Positions 46,782-57,708 of a stretch of DNA of 64,000 nucleotides are shown here, piece after piece. The position numbers and the translations under genes were made by a program. Source of the stretch: Orientallactaga sibirica (taxonomy: Eukaryota > Chordata > Mammalia > Rodentia > Dipodidae); contig JAEOAD010000048.1 in the NCBI GenBank assembly GCA_036365145.1, positions 10,404,501 to 10,468,500 of the forward strand, read 5' to 3'. A model generated the notes under the pieces. That model was not told the DNA's origin, did not search any database, and saw nothing but the letters and a program-made list of their open reading frames with translations. The first letter of the stretch is position 1; each line of letters opens with the position of its first letter.

Positions 46782-47002
46782 GGGCTGGAGAGATGGCTTA
46801 GCGGCTAAGGCGCATGCCTGTGAAGCCTAAGGACCCAGGTTCGCTACTCCAGGTCCCATGTAAGCCAGATGCTCATGGTGGCACATGCATCTGGAGTTCA
46901 TTTGCAGTGGCTAGAGGCCCTGGCATGCCCATTCTCACTTTCTCTTTCTCTTCCTCTCTCTGTCGCTAATAAATAAATAAATGAAAATAAAATCTAAAAA
47001 AA
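46782..47002 (+). mobile_element. B2 SINE inside the LINE-1
   Basis: Inserted into ORF2 text. The host sequence AAGAAATTAGAAAGG before it (about 46768) is repeated after it (about 47008), giving a clear target duplication. Confidence 0.9.
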
Positions 47003-47699
47003 AAGTCAAGAAATTAGAAAGGTTACATATAAACAACTTAATGCTTCATCTTAAGGCCTTGAAAAAAGAAGAACAAGGCAAACCAAAAATCAGGAGACAG
47101 GAAGAAATAATAGAGATTAGGGCAGAAATTAATGAAATAGAAAACAAAAAAAAAAAAACAAAATCCAAAGAATCAATGAAACAAAGAGTTGGTTCTTTGA
47201 AAGGATAAACAAAATTGTTAAACCCTTAGCAAATCTGACCAAAAGAAAGAGAGAAGAGACACAAGTTAATAAAATTAGAGATGAAAAAGGCATCATTACA
47301 ACAGATACCAGAGAAATTCAAAAAGTCCTAGGGACATACTATAAGAACATATACTCCACAACGTTTGAAAATCTGAAAGAAATGGATGAATTCCTTGATT
47401 TATATGACCTACCTAAATTAAATCAAGATGAGATTAACCACTTAAAATAGACCTATAACAAGTATGGAGATCCAAGCAGTTGTAAAAAAATCTCCCAAGG
47501 GCTGGAGAGATGGCTTAGCAGTTAAGGCGCCTGCCTGTGAAGCCTAAGAATGCTTGTTCAAATCTCCAGGTCCCACGTTTAGCCAGCCGCAAAAGTGATG
47601 CACGTGCACAATGTCGCACATGTGCACAAGGGGGCGCATGTGGCTGGAGTTCATTCACAGCAGCTGAGAGGACCTGGTGGGCCCATTCGCTGCCTCTTC

Positions 47700-47734
<35 letters not shown>

Positions 47735-47954
47735 AAATAATTTTTTTTTTTTTTTTGGTTTTGTGAGGTAGGGTCTCATTCTGGTCCAGGCTGACCTGGA
47801 ATTAACTATGTAGTCTCAGGGTGGCCTCGAACTCTCAGCGATCCTCCTACCTCTGCCTCCCGAAAAAATTTTTTTATTTAAAAAAACTAAAAATATCCCA
47901 ACTAAAAAGAAGTCCAGGGCCAGATGGATTCACTGGGAATTTTACCAGACCTTC

Positions 47955-48330
47955 ATGGAAGAACTAACGCCAACGCTACTTAAACTTTGCCATAAAATAG
48001 AAAAGGAAAGAATCCTACCAAACTCTTTCTACAAAGCCAGCATCACCCTGGTACCAAAACTAAACAAAGAGAGAACGAACGAACGAAAGAAAGAAAGAAA
48101 GAAAGAAGGGAGGGAGGGAGGGAGGGAGGGAGGGAGGGAGGGAGGGAGGGAGGGAAGGAGGGGGAGGGAAGGAGGGAGGAGGGAAATTACAGACCAATCT
48201 CCCTCATGAACATAGATGCAAAATTCTCAACAAAATATTGGCAAACAAAATACAAGAATATATCAGAAAGATCAATCACCCCAACCAAGTAGGCTTTACC
48301 CCAGAGATGCAGGGATAGTTCAATATACGC
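47955..48330 (+). pseudogene. LINE-1 reverse-transcriptase 5' part with microsatellite expansion
   Basis: Reads as ORF2 just before the RT core (...EKERILPNSFYKASITLVPK), then is broken by (GAAC)n, (GAAA)n and (GGGA)n at about 48071-48183. It resumes as RT text ([15 protein letters not shown], out of frame, then VGFTPEMQG). The expansion replaces the short linker normally present. Confidence 0.8.
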
Positions 48331-48583
48331 AAATCGATGAATACATTATATAAATGGACTGAAGGACAAAAATCGCATGATCATCTCATTAGATGCAAAA
48401 AAGCATTTGACAAAATCCAACATCCCTTCATGATAAAAGTCCTACAGAGACTGAGAATAGAAGGAACATATATATCCCAACATAATAAAAGCTATTTATG
48501 ACAAAGCCACAGCCCATATAATACTAAATGGAGAAAAATTTGAAGCTTTTCCACTAAAATCAAGAACAAGACAAGAGTGTCCA

Positions 48584-48934
48584 TTGTCCCCACTTATAGT
48601 ACTGGAAGTCTTAGCCATAGCAATAAGGCAAGAGACACACATAAAAGGGATAAAAATTGGAAAGGAAGAGATCAAGCTATCATTATTTGCAGATATGATT
48701 CTATACATAAAGGACCCTAAAGACTCTACCAGCAAACTGTTAGAGCTCATAAACACCTATAGCCATGTAGCAGGATACAAAATAAACACACAGAAATCAG
48801 TAGCCTTCCTATATGCTAAGAACAAACACAGAAGATGGAATCAGAGAATCACTCCCACTCACAATGGCATCAAAAAAAAAAATAAAGTACCTTGGGATAA
48901 ACCTAACCAAGGAAGTGAAGGATCTCTACAATGA
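48584..48934 (+). pseudogene. LINE-1 reverse-transcriptase catalytic region, inactive
   Basis: A 116-codon frame covers the RT palm. The catalytic motif reads FADM at 48686-48697. LINE-1 RTs have FADD here, so one of the two metal-binding aspartates is missing, apparently through loss of one codon. The downstream block [15 protein letters not shown] is well kept. Confidence 0.85.
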
Positions 48935-49169
48935 AAACTTTAAAACACTCAAGCAAAACATTCAGAAGACACTAGGAATTGGAAAGGCATCCCTTGTTCT
49001 TGGATTGGAAGAATCAATATTGTGAAAATGACAATCTTACCAAAAGCAAACTACACATTTAATGCAATCCCCATCAAAATTTCAATGGCATTCTTCACAG
49101 AAATAGAAAAAACAATCCAAAAATTCATTTGGAAGCATATAAAAAAAACCTCGAATATCTAAAACAATT

Positions 49170-49742
49170 TTGAGCAACAAAAGTAAGGCTGGTGGTATCA
49201 CCATACCCGATTTTAAGCTATATTACAGAGCCACAGTAACAAAAACAGCATGGTACTGGCACAAAAACAGACATATAAATCAATGGAACAGAATAGAGGA
49301 CCCTGATGTAAGTCCAGGTAGCTATAGCCACCTGATCTTTGACAACAATGCCAATAATACTCATTGGAGAAAAGACAGGGAAACACAGATTAAAACTACA
49401 TTGAGATTCCATTTCACTCCTGTCAGATTGGTTACCATCATAAAAGCAAATGATCATAAATGCTGGCGAGGATGCGGAAAAAGAGGAACCCTTCTACACT
49501 GTTGGTGGGAATGCAATCTGGTCCAGCCATTGTGGAAATCAGTGTGGAGGTTCCTGAGACAGCTAAATATAGATCTCCCATATGACCCAGCTATACCACT
49601 CCTAGGCATATATCCTAAGGACTCATCTCACTACTTTAGAGATACTTGCTCAACCATGTTTACTGCCACTGTATTCACAATAGCTAGGAAATGCAACCAG
49701 CCTAGATGTCCCTCAACTGATGAGTGGATAATGAAGATGTAG
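49170..49742 (+). pseudogene. LINE-1 ORF2 C-terminal region with in-frame deletion
   Basis: A 190-codon frame runs from the [18 protein letters not shown] block through TAWYWHKN. At about 49373 it jumps from HWRKD directly to [12 protein letters not shown], omitting roughly 170-180 residues present in full-length ORF2. It continues to the cysteine-rich [18 protein letters not shown] segment and the [13 protein letters not shown] block. Confidence 0.82.
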
Positions 49743-49929
49743 TGCATTTACACAATGGAGTTCTACTCGGTGGTAAAGAAAAATGAAGTTATGAAACTTG
49801 CATGAAAATGGATGGATCTGGAAAGGATTATACTTAGTGAGATAACCCAGGCCCAGAAAGCCAAGCGTCACACATTCTCTCTCGTGTGGATCCTAGCTAC
49901 AAATGATTGGGCTTCTATGTGAGTAGGAA

Positions 49930-51391
49930 TAAAACTCAGTAGCAGAGGCCAGTAAGCTAGAAAGGGAAAATAAAGGAAATAGAAAGGGAGGGAGGGGGGA
50001 CTTAATAGGATGGTATTGTATATATGTAAGTAAAAGAACAGATTAATGGGGCTGAAAAGGCCTAAGTGAGGTCAGGAGAAGAGACTGAGTAAAGGAAAGG
50101 TTGAAGGAGGGCTAATCAACATCTAAGAGGATATAAATAAGGGATATGGAAACCTACTTTTCTGGACAATGAAACACTCAGAAGCAATAGATTGTTACTA
50201 GAAAATTTTCAGTGCAGGGATGGGATACCTTCCAGTGAGTTGTTGGCCAGGGAGGTCCCTGATACCCCCAAAACATTACAGGCCATTGCCGAGGCCCTTG
50301 GTTTCCCACCAGGAATAGATGATAAGACCCTACTGCTGAAGACTCCACATACTTGGCCTGCAAAGTCACTGAGAAACCCTGCTGGAACTGAGCTGAAAGC
50401 CTCCTCCATGTGGACCAGCTGACAGAAAGCTGGAAAAAGCTACACTGCATGCAGTTCAATGGGAGAGAAAGAAAACACCAGTGGAGATACTCAACAGTGG
50501 ACACTGCAAGCTCTAAATTTGGCCAGCCAGGCCAAATGAGCCAACGGGTGCAACAGTGGCTTGTCTGTTATGGGGGAAACCAACTGCTCTCTAATTGGAC
50601 TGAAGGCCCACTCCATGGGAAGGAATACATTCCTGATACTGAAAACCTACAACGGGGTAGTCATGAGGTATAACATCTGCTGGTGTCTGGCTAAATGTAT
50701 GTATTATGTTTACCAAACTGCCCAGTAAGCACTTCTCTTAATGTTCATACCCATATAGAAAATGAAAACTCTTTTTTTTTTTTTTTTTTTTTTTGGTTTT
50801 TCGGGGTAGGATCTCACTCTGGTCCAGGCTGACCTGGAATTCACGATGTAGTCTCAGGGTGGCCTCGAACTCTCAGCAATCCTCCTACCTCTGCCTCCCG
50901 AGTGCTGGGACTAAAGGCATGCGCCACCACGCCCGGCTTACTCTCACTTTTGGTTAGAGAAGCTTCTCTTTTCAGATGGCAGTGACCTTGAGATGACTCA
51001 GAAGGTACCATGGTGCTGAGAAGAAGGGACAGAGGAATGCTCAGCACTGAAATGTCTCTAACACATCTTCCAAGGCTCAGGGTCCATTGCAGAAGAGGTG
51101 GTGGAAAGAATATAAGAGCCAAAGGAAGAGTAGGACTCCTTACAACATGCTCCTCCAGACACAAAATGGCCTGGATATCCATGACCTTGCAGTGCTTGAT
51201 ACTACCTACACAAGACCATCACAATAGGAGGAAAAGATCACAACAACAAAATAAAAGACTGATTGAGAAGGGGAGGGGATATGATGGAGAGTGGAGTTTC
51301 AAAGGGGAAGGTGGGGGGAGGGAGGGAGGGAAGTACCATGGGATATTGTCTACAATTATGGAAGTTGTAAAAAAATTAAAATTAAAAAAAA
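49930..51391 (+). other. LINE-1 3' UTR with G-rich tract
   Basis: Non-coding 3' part with purine-rich stretches at 49976-50000 and 51300-51330 (GGGGGGAGGGAGGGAGGGAA), typical of LINE-1 3' UTRs. It ends in TTAAAATTAAAAAAAAAA near 51391. A minus B1 lies at about 50768-50942. Confidence 0.75.
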
Positions 51392-51541
51392 AAGTTTGTA
51401 CCAGGCCTGGTTGTGCATGCTTTTAATCCCAGCACTTGGGAGGCAAAGGTAGGAGGATCACCGTGAGTTTGAGGCCACCCTGAGACTACACAGTTAATTC
51501 AATGTCAGCCTGGGCCAGAGTGAGACCCTACCTCAAAAAAA

Positions 51542-52082
51542 CAAAAAAAAAAGTTTGTAAAAGAAGCCAGGTATAGTGACACACACCTGTTATCTCAGCT
51601 ACATAGTTTGAGGCTAGCCTGTGCTACATGATACCCTGTTTCAACAATCAAACAAAATAATCCTAAAGTTCTGGTAGAAGTTTATGGCAGTTTTACAAAC
51701 AAAAACTAGTTTTCAGGGCTGGAGAGATGGCTTAGCAGTTAAGGCGCCTGCCTGCCTCCTAAGCCTAAGAACGTTGGTTCCAATCTCCAGCGGTTCCAAT
51801 CTCCAGGTCCCACATTTAGCCAGATGCAAAGTGATGCAAGGGTGCAATGCCGCACTTGCCCACAAGGGGGCGCACACATTTGGATTTCGTTCGCAGCAGC
51901 TGAGAGACTGCTGGCGCGCCCATCTCTGTCTTCCTCTCCCTCTCTCTGTCTCTCTCCAAAAAAGAAAAAGAAAAAAAAAACTAGCTTTCAGAAAAAGAAA
52001 ATACTAAAGTTAATAAAATAAAAACTAATGTCATTAGTGTGTCAGGGGATGGTTTGAATGAAATAAAACCATCAATAACATG
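51542..52082 (+). other. Candidate 3'-transduced sequence of the LINE-1
   Basis: After the LINE-1 poly(A), non-LINE-1 sequence (with an old B1-like piece at 51566-51656 and a later B2 at 51717-51975 flanked by AAAAACTAGTTTTCAG-like repeats) continues to AATAAA at 52062-52067. Sixteen bases later a second poly(A) begins at 52083 and merges into the target duplication. Its origin lies elsewhere in the genome. Confidence 0.65.
51717..51975 (+). mobile_element. B2 variant SINE with internal insertion
   Basis: Carries the diagnostic AAGTGATGCAAGGGTGCAAT and GCCGCACTTGCCCACAAG segment and the CTCTCTCCAAAAAA end. AACTAGTTTTCAG and AACTAGCTTTCAG flank it. Confidence 0.88.
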
Positions 52083-52097
52083 AAAAAAAATGGACAG

Positions 52098-52265
52098 AGC
52101 CAGGCATGGTGACACACGCCTTTAATCCCAGCACTCGGGAGGCAGAGATAGATGGATCGCTGTGAGTTCGAGGCCAGTGTGAGACTACATAGTGAATTAC
52201 AGGTCAGCCTGGACTATAGTGAGTCCCTACCTGGAAAAATCAAAACAAACAAACAAAAAAAAAAA
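52098..52265 (+). mobile_element. B1 SINE inserted at the LINE-1 joint
   Basis: B1 inserted next to the downstream target duplication. GGACAG occurs just before (52092-52097) and just after (about 52266-52271) the element, so it reused the same A-rich target. Confidence 0.85.
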
Positions 52266-53462
52266 GGACAGTGAAACACTGTAATTAATGACATCATAGA
52301 GCAAATGGACTTAACAGACATATACAGAACGTGCTACCCAAGTACTAAAGAGCATAGAATCCTCTAAGCAGACCTTAAATATTCACAGAAACAGATCAAA
52401 AATCAAAACACAAACCAAGTCTCAATAAACATAGGAAACTTAAAATAACTTCTTAAAATTCTTCTGGAATTCTATCTAGGAATAAAGCTAGAAATTATTA
52501 GCAAGAAAAACTTCGGAAAAAATAAAAACCCAGAGAGATTAAACACACATAATTGAATAACAACTAAGTCACTGAAGAAATCAAGAAATACATCAAGGGT
52601 TGGAGAGATAGCTTAGTGGTTAAGCGCTTGTCTGTGAAGCCTAAGGACCCTGGTTCAAGGCTCACTTCCCCAGTACCCACGTAAAACAGATGCACAAAGT
52701 GGTGCATGCATCTGGAGTTTGTATGCAGTGGCTGGAGGCCCTGGTGCACCCATTCTCTCTGTCTCTCTCAAATAAATAAATAAAAATAAACAAATTTAAA
52801 AAAAAGAAATGCACCTAAATATTAAAAAATAAATAGTGAAATAAAAATAAAAACAGGCCGGGCGTAGTGGTACACACCTTTATAACTAAGACTTTATTTT
52901 TAAAGTGTTTCAATATCATTTCAAAGCACTTTGTTGTTGTTATTTATTTATTTATTTATTTATTTATTTGAGAGCGACAGGCAGAGAGAGAAGGGGGGGA
53001 GAGAGAGAATGGACACACCAGGCCTCCAATCACTGCAAACGAACTCCAGATTCATGCACCACCTTGTGTATCTGGCTGATGTGGGTACTGGGGAATCACG
53101 CCTCGAAGAGGGGTCCTTAGGCTTCGCAGGCAAGCGCTTAACCCATCTCTCCAGCCCCAGTGTACACCTATAATCCCAGCACTTGTGAGGTTGGGAGGCA
53201 GAGGTAGGAGGATCACCATGAGTTTGAGGCCAACCTGAGACTACACAATGAATTCCAGGTCAGCCTGAGCTAGAGTGAGAACGCACCTCAAAAAAAAAAA
53301 AAAAAAAAAAAAGGAAAGAAAACAGGCCAGGCATGGTGTCGCACACCTTTAATCCCAGCACTCAGGATGCAGAGGTAGGAAGATTGCCCAGAGTTTGAGG
53401 CCACCCTGACAATACATTGTGAATTCCATGTCAGCCTAAGTTAGAGTGAGACCCTGACTCAA

Positions 53463-53552
53463 AAGAAAAGAAAAAGAAAAAGAAAAAGAAAAAGAAAAAG
53501 AAAAAGAAAAAGAAAAAGAAAAAGAAAAAGAAAAAGAAAAAGAAAAAGAAAA
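53463..53552 (+). repeat. (AAAAAG)n microsatellite
   Basis: About fifteen AAAAAG-type units forming the tail of a B1. Confidence 0.95.
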
Positions 53553-53930
53553 TTGACCAAAATCTACAGGATACAATGAAGGCAGTCCTAAGAGGAAATT
53601 TTATAGCTCTATGAACCTACATTTCAAAATCAGAGAGACCTCAAATAAATAATTTAATAACACACCTTAAAACCTTGGAAAAACAAGAACCAAACCCAAA
53701 AGCTAGAAAGAAATAATTAAGATAAAAGCATAAATTTTAAAATAGCTGGAGAGGGGCTGGAGAGATGGCTTAGTGGTTAAGGCACATGCGTGTGAAGCAT
53801 AAGGATCCAGGTTTGATTCTCCAAGTCCCACATAAGCCAGATACACATGGTAGCACATGCACCTGGAGTTCTTTTGAAGTGGCTAGAGGCCCTGGCATGC
53901 CCATTCTTACTCTCTCCTCTCTGTCTCAAA

Positions 53931-53985
<55 letters not shown>

Positions 53986-54235
53986 ACAAATCTTTGAAGA
54001 GAAAAGAAAAGAAGTAGCTGGAGAGATGGCTTAGTGGTTAAGGCACTTGCTGGCAAAGCCAAAGGACCCAGATTCAATTCCCCAGTACCCACGTAAAGCC
54101 AGATGCACAGGGTGGCACATATATCTGGTGTTTGTTTACATTGGCTAAAGGCACTGTCACACCTATTCTCTCTCTCTACCTGCCTTTTTTTCCCCTCTCA
54201 AATAAATAAAATATTATTTTTAAAAAATAGAGGGG

Positions 54236-54463
54236 CTTTGGCTGAAGAAATGGCTTAGGGGTTAAGGTGCCTGCCTCCTAAGCCTAAGAACGCCCGTTCA
54301 ATTCTCCAGGTCCCATGTTTAGCCATAAGCAAGTGACGCAAGGGTGCAATGCCACACTTGCCCACAAGGGGGAGCATGCGTCTGGAGTTGTTCACAGCAG
54401 CTGAGAGGCTGCTGGCGCACCTGTTCTCTATCTGTCCCTCTCTCTATCTCACTCCAAGAAAAA
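54236..54463 (+). mobile_element. B2 variant SINE with internal insertion
   Basis: Contains CAAGTGACGCAAGGGTGCAA and ends CACTCCAAGAAAAATT without an AAATAAA tail. Confidence 0.82.
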
Positions 54464-54724
54464 TTAGCGGGACTTGAGAGATGGCTCAGCAATTAAGGTA
54501 CCTGCCTGCAAAGCCTTACGATTTGAGTTTGATTCCAGTACCCACATAAAGCCAAAGATGCACATTGGTGCATGCATCTGGAGTTTGTTGCAGTGGCTGG
54601 AGGCCCTGGAATGCCCATTCTCCTTTTTTTCTCTCTCTCTGCTTGCAAATAAATAAATTAATTGTTAATAAAAATAAAAACTAGAAACATAAAAACAACA
54701 AATAATAAAAAGTTGGTTCTTTGG

Positions 54725-54929
54725 GTTGGAGAGATGGTTTAGTGGTTAAGGAGCTACCCTGCTAAACCTAAGGACCCAGGTTCAATTCCCCAGTACCCAC
54801 ATAAAGCCAGATATACAAGGTGGTGCATGTGCCTGGAGTTCGTTTGCAGTGGCTAGACGCCCTGAGATACCCATTCTCTCCTTCCCCCAACCCCACCCCA
54901 TCTGTCTGTCTCTTTCTCTCTCTCATTCA

Positions 54930-54972
<43 letters not shown>

Positions 54973-55900
54973 AATATTTTTAAAAACAATTGTGGGCTGG
55001 AGAGATGGCTCAGTGGTTAAGACGCCTGCCTCCTAAGCCTAAGAACACTGGTTCCAATCTCCAGGTCCCACGTTTAGCCAGATGCAAAGGAACGCAAGGA
55101 CTCAATGCCACATTTGACCACAAGGGAGTGCACGCATCTGGATTTCGTTCTCAGCAGCTATCTGTCTTCTTCTCCGTCTCTCTCTGTCTCTCTCCAAAAA
55201 AAAAAAAAATCTGAGGCTGAGGTAGGAGGATCATTTTGAGCTTGAGACTAGTCTGGTGCTATAGAGTTCCAGGTCAGCCTAGGCTAGAGTAAGACTCCTG
55301 CCTTGAATTTAAAAAAAGCACAAACCGGGTATGGTGGCGTGCACCTTTATTCCCAGCACTCGGGAGGCAGAGGTAGGAGGATTGCCATGAGTTCAAGGCC
55401 ACCCTGAGACTACATAGTGAATTCCGGGTCAGCCTGTGCTGGAGTGAGACCCTACCTCAAAAAAACAAATAAAGGAGCTGGGTGTGGTGGCGCACGCCTT
55501 TAATCCCAGCACTTGGGAGGCAGAGGTAGGAGGATTGCCGAGAGTTCGAGGCCACCCTGAGACTACATAGTTAATTCCAGGTCGGCCTGGACCAGAGTGA
55601 AACCCTACCTCAAAAAGCCAAAAAAAAAAAAAAAAAACACAAGGGCTGGAGAGATGGCTTAGCAGTTAAGGTGCCTGCCTGCTAAGTCGAAGAACCCGGT
55701 TCCAATCTCCAGGTCCCACGTTTAGCCAGATGCAAAGGGATTCAAGGGCACAATGCCACACTTGACCACAAGGGGGTGCACACATCTGGAATTTGTTCAC
55801 AGCAGCTGAGAGACTGCTGGCGCGCCTATCTCTGTCTCCCTCTCCCTCTCTGTCTGTCTCTCTCTGTGTCTCTCTCCAAAAATAAATAAAACAATTTTTT
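54725..55900 (+). mobile_element. SINE cluster: B2, B2 variant, B1, B1, B1, B2 variant
   Basis: B2 at 54725-54983 with a long AAAT tail, B2 variant at 54994-55212, headless B1 at 55213-55315, B1 at 55323-55473, B1 at 55478-55638 and B2 variant at 55643-55900. Confidence 0.82.
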
Positions 55901-56187
55901 AAAAACCAAATAAATAAATAAACAAACAAACTGGATTTAGAATAACAAGATTTGGTACTTATCTGATGTGAGAGGAAAGATGCAGAGGAAAGAATGATCA
56001 AGATGCAATCAGGTTTCTGAGGTCATGATAAATGCAGCTGTCCCTTACATGGGCGGTGGGTGGGGGAGAACTGGGATATTAACCAAGACAAAAACTGGAA
56101 CCATGATAGAGTAGGGGAAGGCAGCTCAGCACTGGATATGAGATACTAGGGGCATCATATCCAAGAATGCACAAAAAAAAAAAAAAA

Positions 56188-56703
56188 AAAGGAAATATGT
56201 CATGTGTGGTGGCTCACGCCTTGAATCCCAGAGGCTGAGGTAGGAGGATTGCCATGAGTTTTGGGCCAACCTAGGTTACAAAGGAGAGTTCCAGGTCAGC
56301 CTGGTCTAAAGTAAGGCCCTGTTCCAAAAGACAGAGAAATTTGAAAGAAGTCCTGTGATATAATCAAAAGAAACAGAAAAGAAAACATGTATAAGAACAC
56401 AGCCAGGTGCCAATTTATCTAGGAATTACTGATCTTATAAAGCCAATTAGCCTGAGATAAAACCAAAACTGAGAATAAACTAAAACTGCAAGTAACTCGA
56501 AGTGATAGCATAAGACCACACGTCTTCCTGCAGACATTAAAAGCTTATTTGACGCACACCTTTAATCCCAGCACTCAGGAGACAGAGGTAGGAGGATTGC
56601 CATGAGTTCGAGGCCACCCTGAGACTACATAGTTAGTTAATTCCAGGTCAGCCTGGACCAGAGTGAAACCCTACCTCGAAAAACCAAAAAAAAAAAAAAA
56701 AAA
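56188..56703 (+). mobile_element. Old B1 and 5'-truncated young B1
   Basis: Diverged B1 at about 56188-56335. A B1 lacking its head at about 56549-56703 is flanked by AAAAGCTTATTTGA on both sides. 55901-56187 and 56336-56548 are unique. Confidence 0.75.
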
Positions 56704-56705
56704 GC

Positions 56706-57708
56706 TTATTTGAAACTTTTTCTTTCCCGGGTTCACAATTCTTGAGGTCAGGTTTGCAAAGGCAGAAAACTCCTGGCCAAGAGCAGCTTGGGGGGGGGAG
56801 CTTATTTTGGCTTATAGACTCGAGGGGAAGCTCCATGATGGCAAGGGGAAACAATGGCATGAGCAGAGGGTGGACATCACCCCTGGCCAACATAAGGTGG
56901 ACAACAGCAACAGGAGAATGTGCCAAACATTGGCAAGAGGAAGGCCTCAATAGTTGTAATCTCTCATACAATTGCAGCTGAACAGGCAGCAGTTTCAGCC
57001 CAAAGATTTCATGTTTTCTGTGCCATATCCCTCTGCTCACACCAGTCCATTTCTACTCACTGCAACCCTGCCACAGTTCTCAAGACATGGTCATAACAGC
57101 AAGCCTCTCACACCAACTGCTTTTAGCCCAGTCCAGGCAAAGCTCTTTCTCACCCTCATAAGCCAAACCTCCCAGTCCGTAGTTCTTCCTGCATTCAGTC
57201 TTTCAACTCTGACCAGAATAATCCATCAAGCTGTACTTACAACACTGCAAGGCATCTCTTAGGCCAAGATTTCAAATCCTTCCACATTCCTCTTGCAAAG
57301 CAGTTCCAAAAGGCCAAAAGCCAGTCAGGTTTCATGCAGCAGTAACACCACTTCTCAGTAGCAACTTTACTGCTGCTGTCAGGTTCACACTGCTGGCAGA
57401 AAACACCCAACCAAGAGCAGCTTGTGTGGAAAAACAAAAAAAGTTTATTTTGGCCAACAGACTTGAGGGGAAGCTCCATGATGGCAAGGGAAAACGATGT
57501 ATGAGCAGAGGATGGACATCACCTCCTGGCCAATATCAGATGGACAACGGCAACTGGAGAGTGTGCCAAACACGGGCAAGAGGAAGCTGGTTATAATAGC
57601 CACAATACATGGCCTGTAGGAAGCTTTAATTCCCAAATTGCCATCAGCTGGAGACCTAACATTCAAAACACCTAAGTTTATGGGTGACACCTGAATTAAG
57701 CCATCACA
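56706..57708 (-). mobile_element. MaLR-type LTR element, minus strand, internally deleted
   Basis: On the minus strand: LTR from 57708 (TGTGATGGCTTAATTCAGG) to about 57372, primer-binding-site region near 57365-57345, internal sequence to about 56955, then an abrupt joint into the second half of a 3' LTR (to about 56715). The internal part is nearly identical to 34191-34605 in opposite orientation, but about 1.1 kb of the internal region and the 5' half of the 3' LTR are missing. Confidence 0.8.

Larger units (their letters stand above)
45441..52082 (+). mobile_element. Younger LINE-1 insertion, internally deleted, with 3' transduction
   Basis: It starts AAGGAAGACTTCCGGGCCAG and ends at a poly(A) that runs into AAAAAAAATGGACA (52083-52096), an exact copy of 45427-45440. 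Layout: GC-rich 5' UTR-like region 45441 to about 45915; endonuclease remnant to 46450; RT to about 49300; C-terminal cysteine region near 49455-49540; 3' UTR from about 49930 to the first poly(A) at about 51391; then non-LINE-1 sequence to 52082. Later SINEs inside: B1 46470-46549, B2 46782-47002, B2 47499-47742, minus B1 47743-47866, minus B1 50768-50942, B1 51400-51547, B2 variant 51717-51975. It is not coding-competent. Confidence 0.85.
52266..54722 (+). mobile_element. Older LINE-1 ORF2, right half, SINE-fragmented
   Basis: Continues the element of 45230-45440. 52266-52592 reads through IIEQMDLTDIYRT with stops, 53556-53750 corresponds to [14 protein letters not shown] and following, and 54676-54722 to the KSWFFE region. 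Between these lie B2 52596-52800, a disrupted B1 from 52855, minus B2 52939-53157, B1 53158-53312, B1 53326-53555 with (AAAAAG)n, B2 53756-53995, B2 54016-54225, B2 variant 54236-54463 and B2 54469-54675. Confidence 0.8.
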
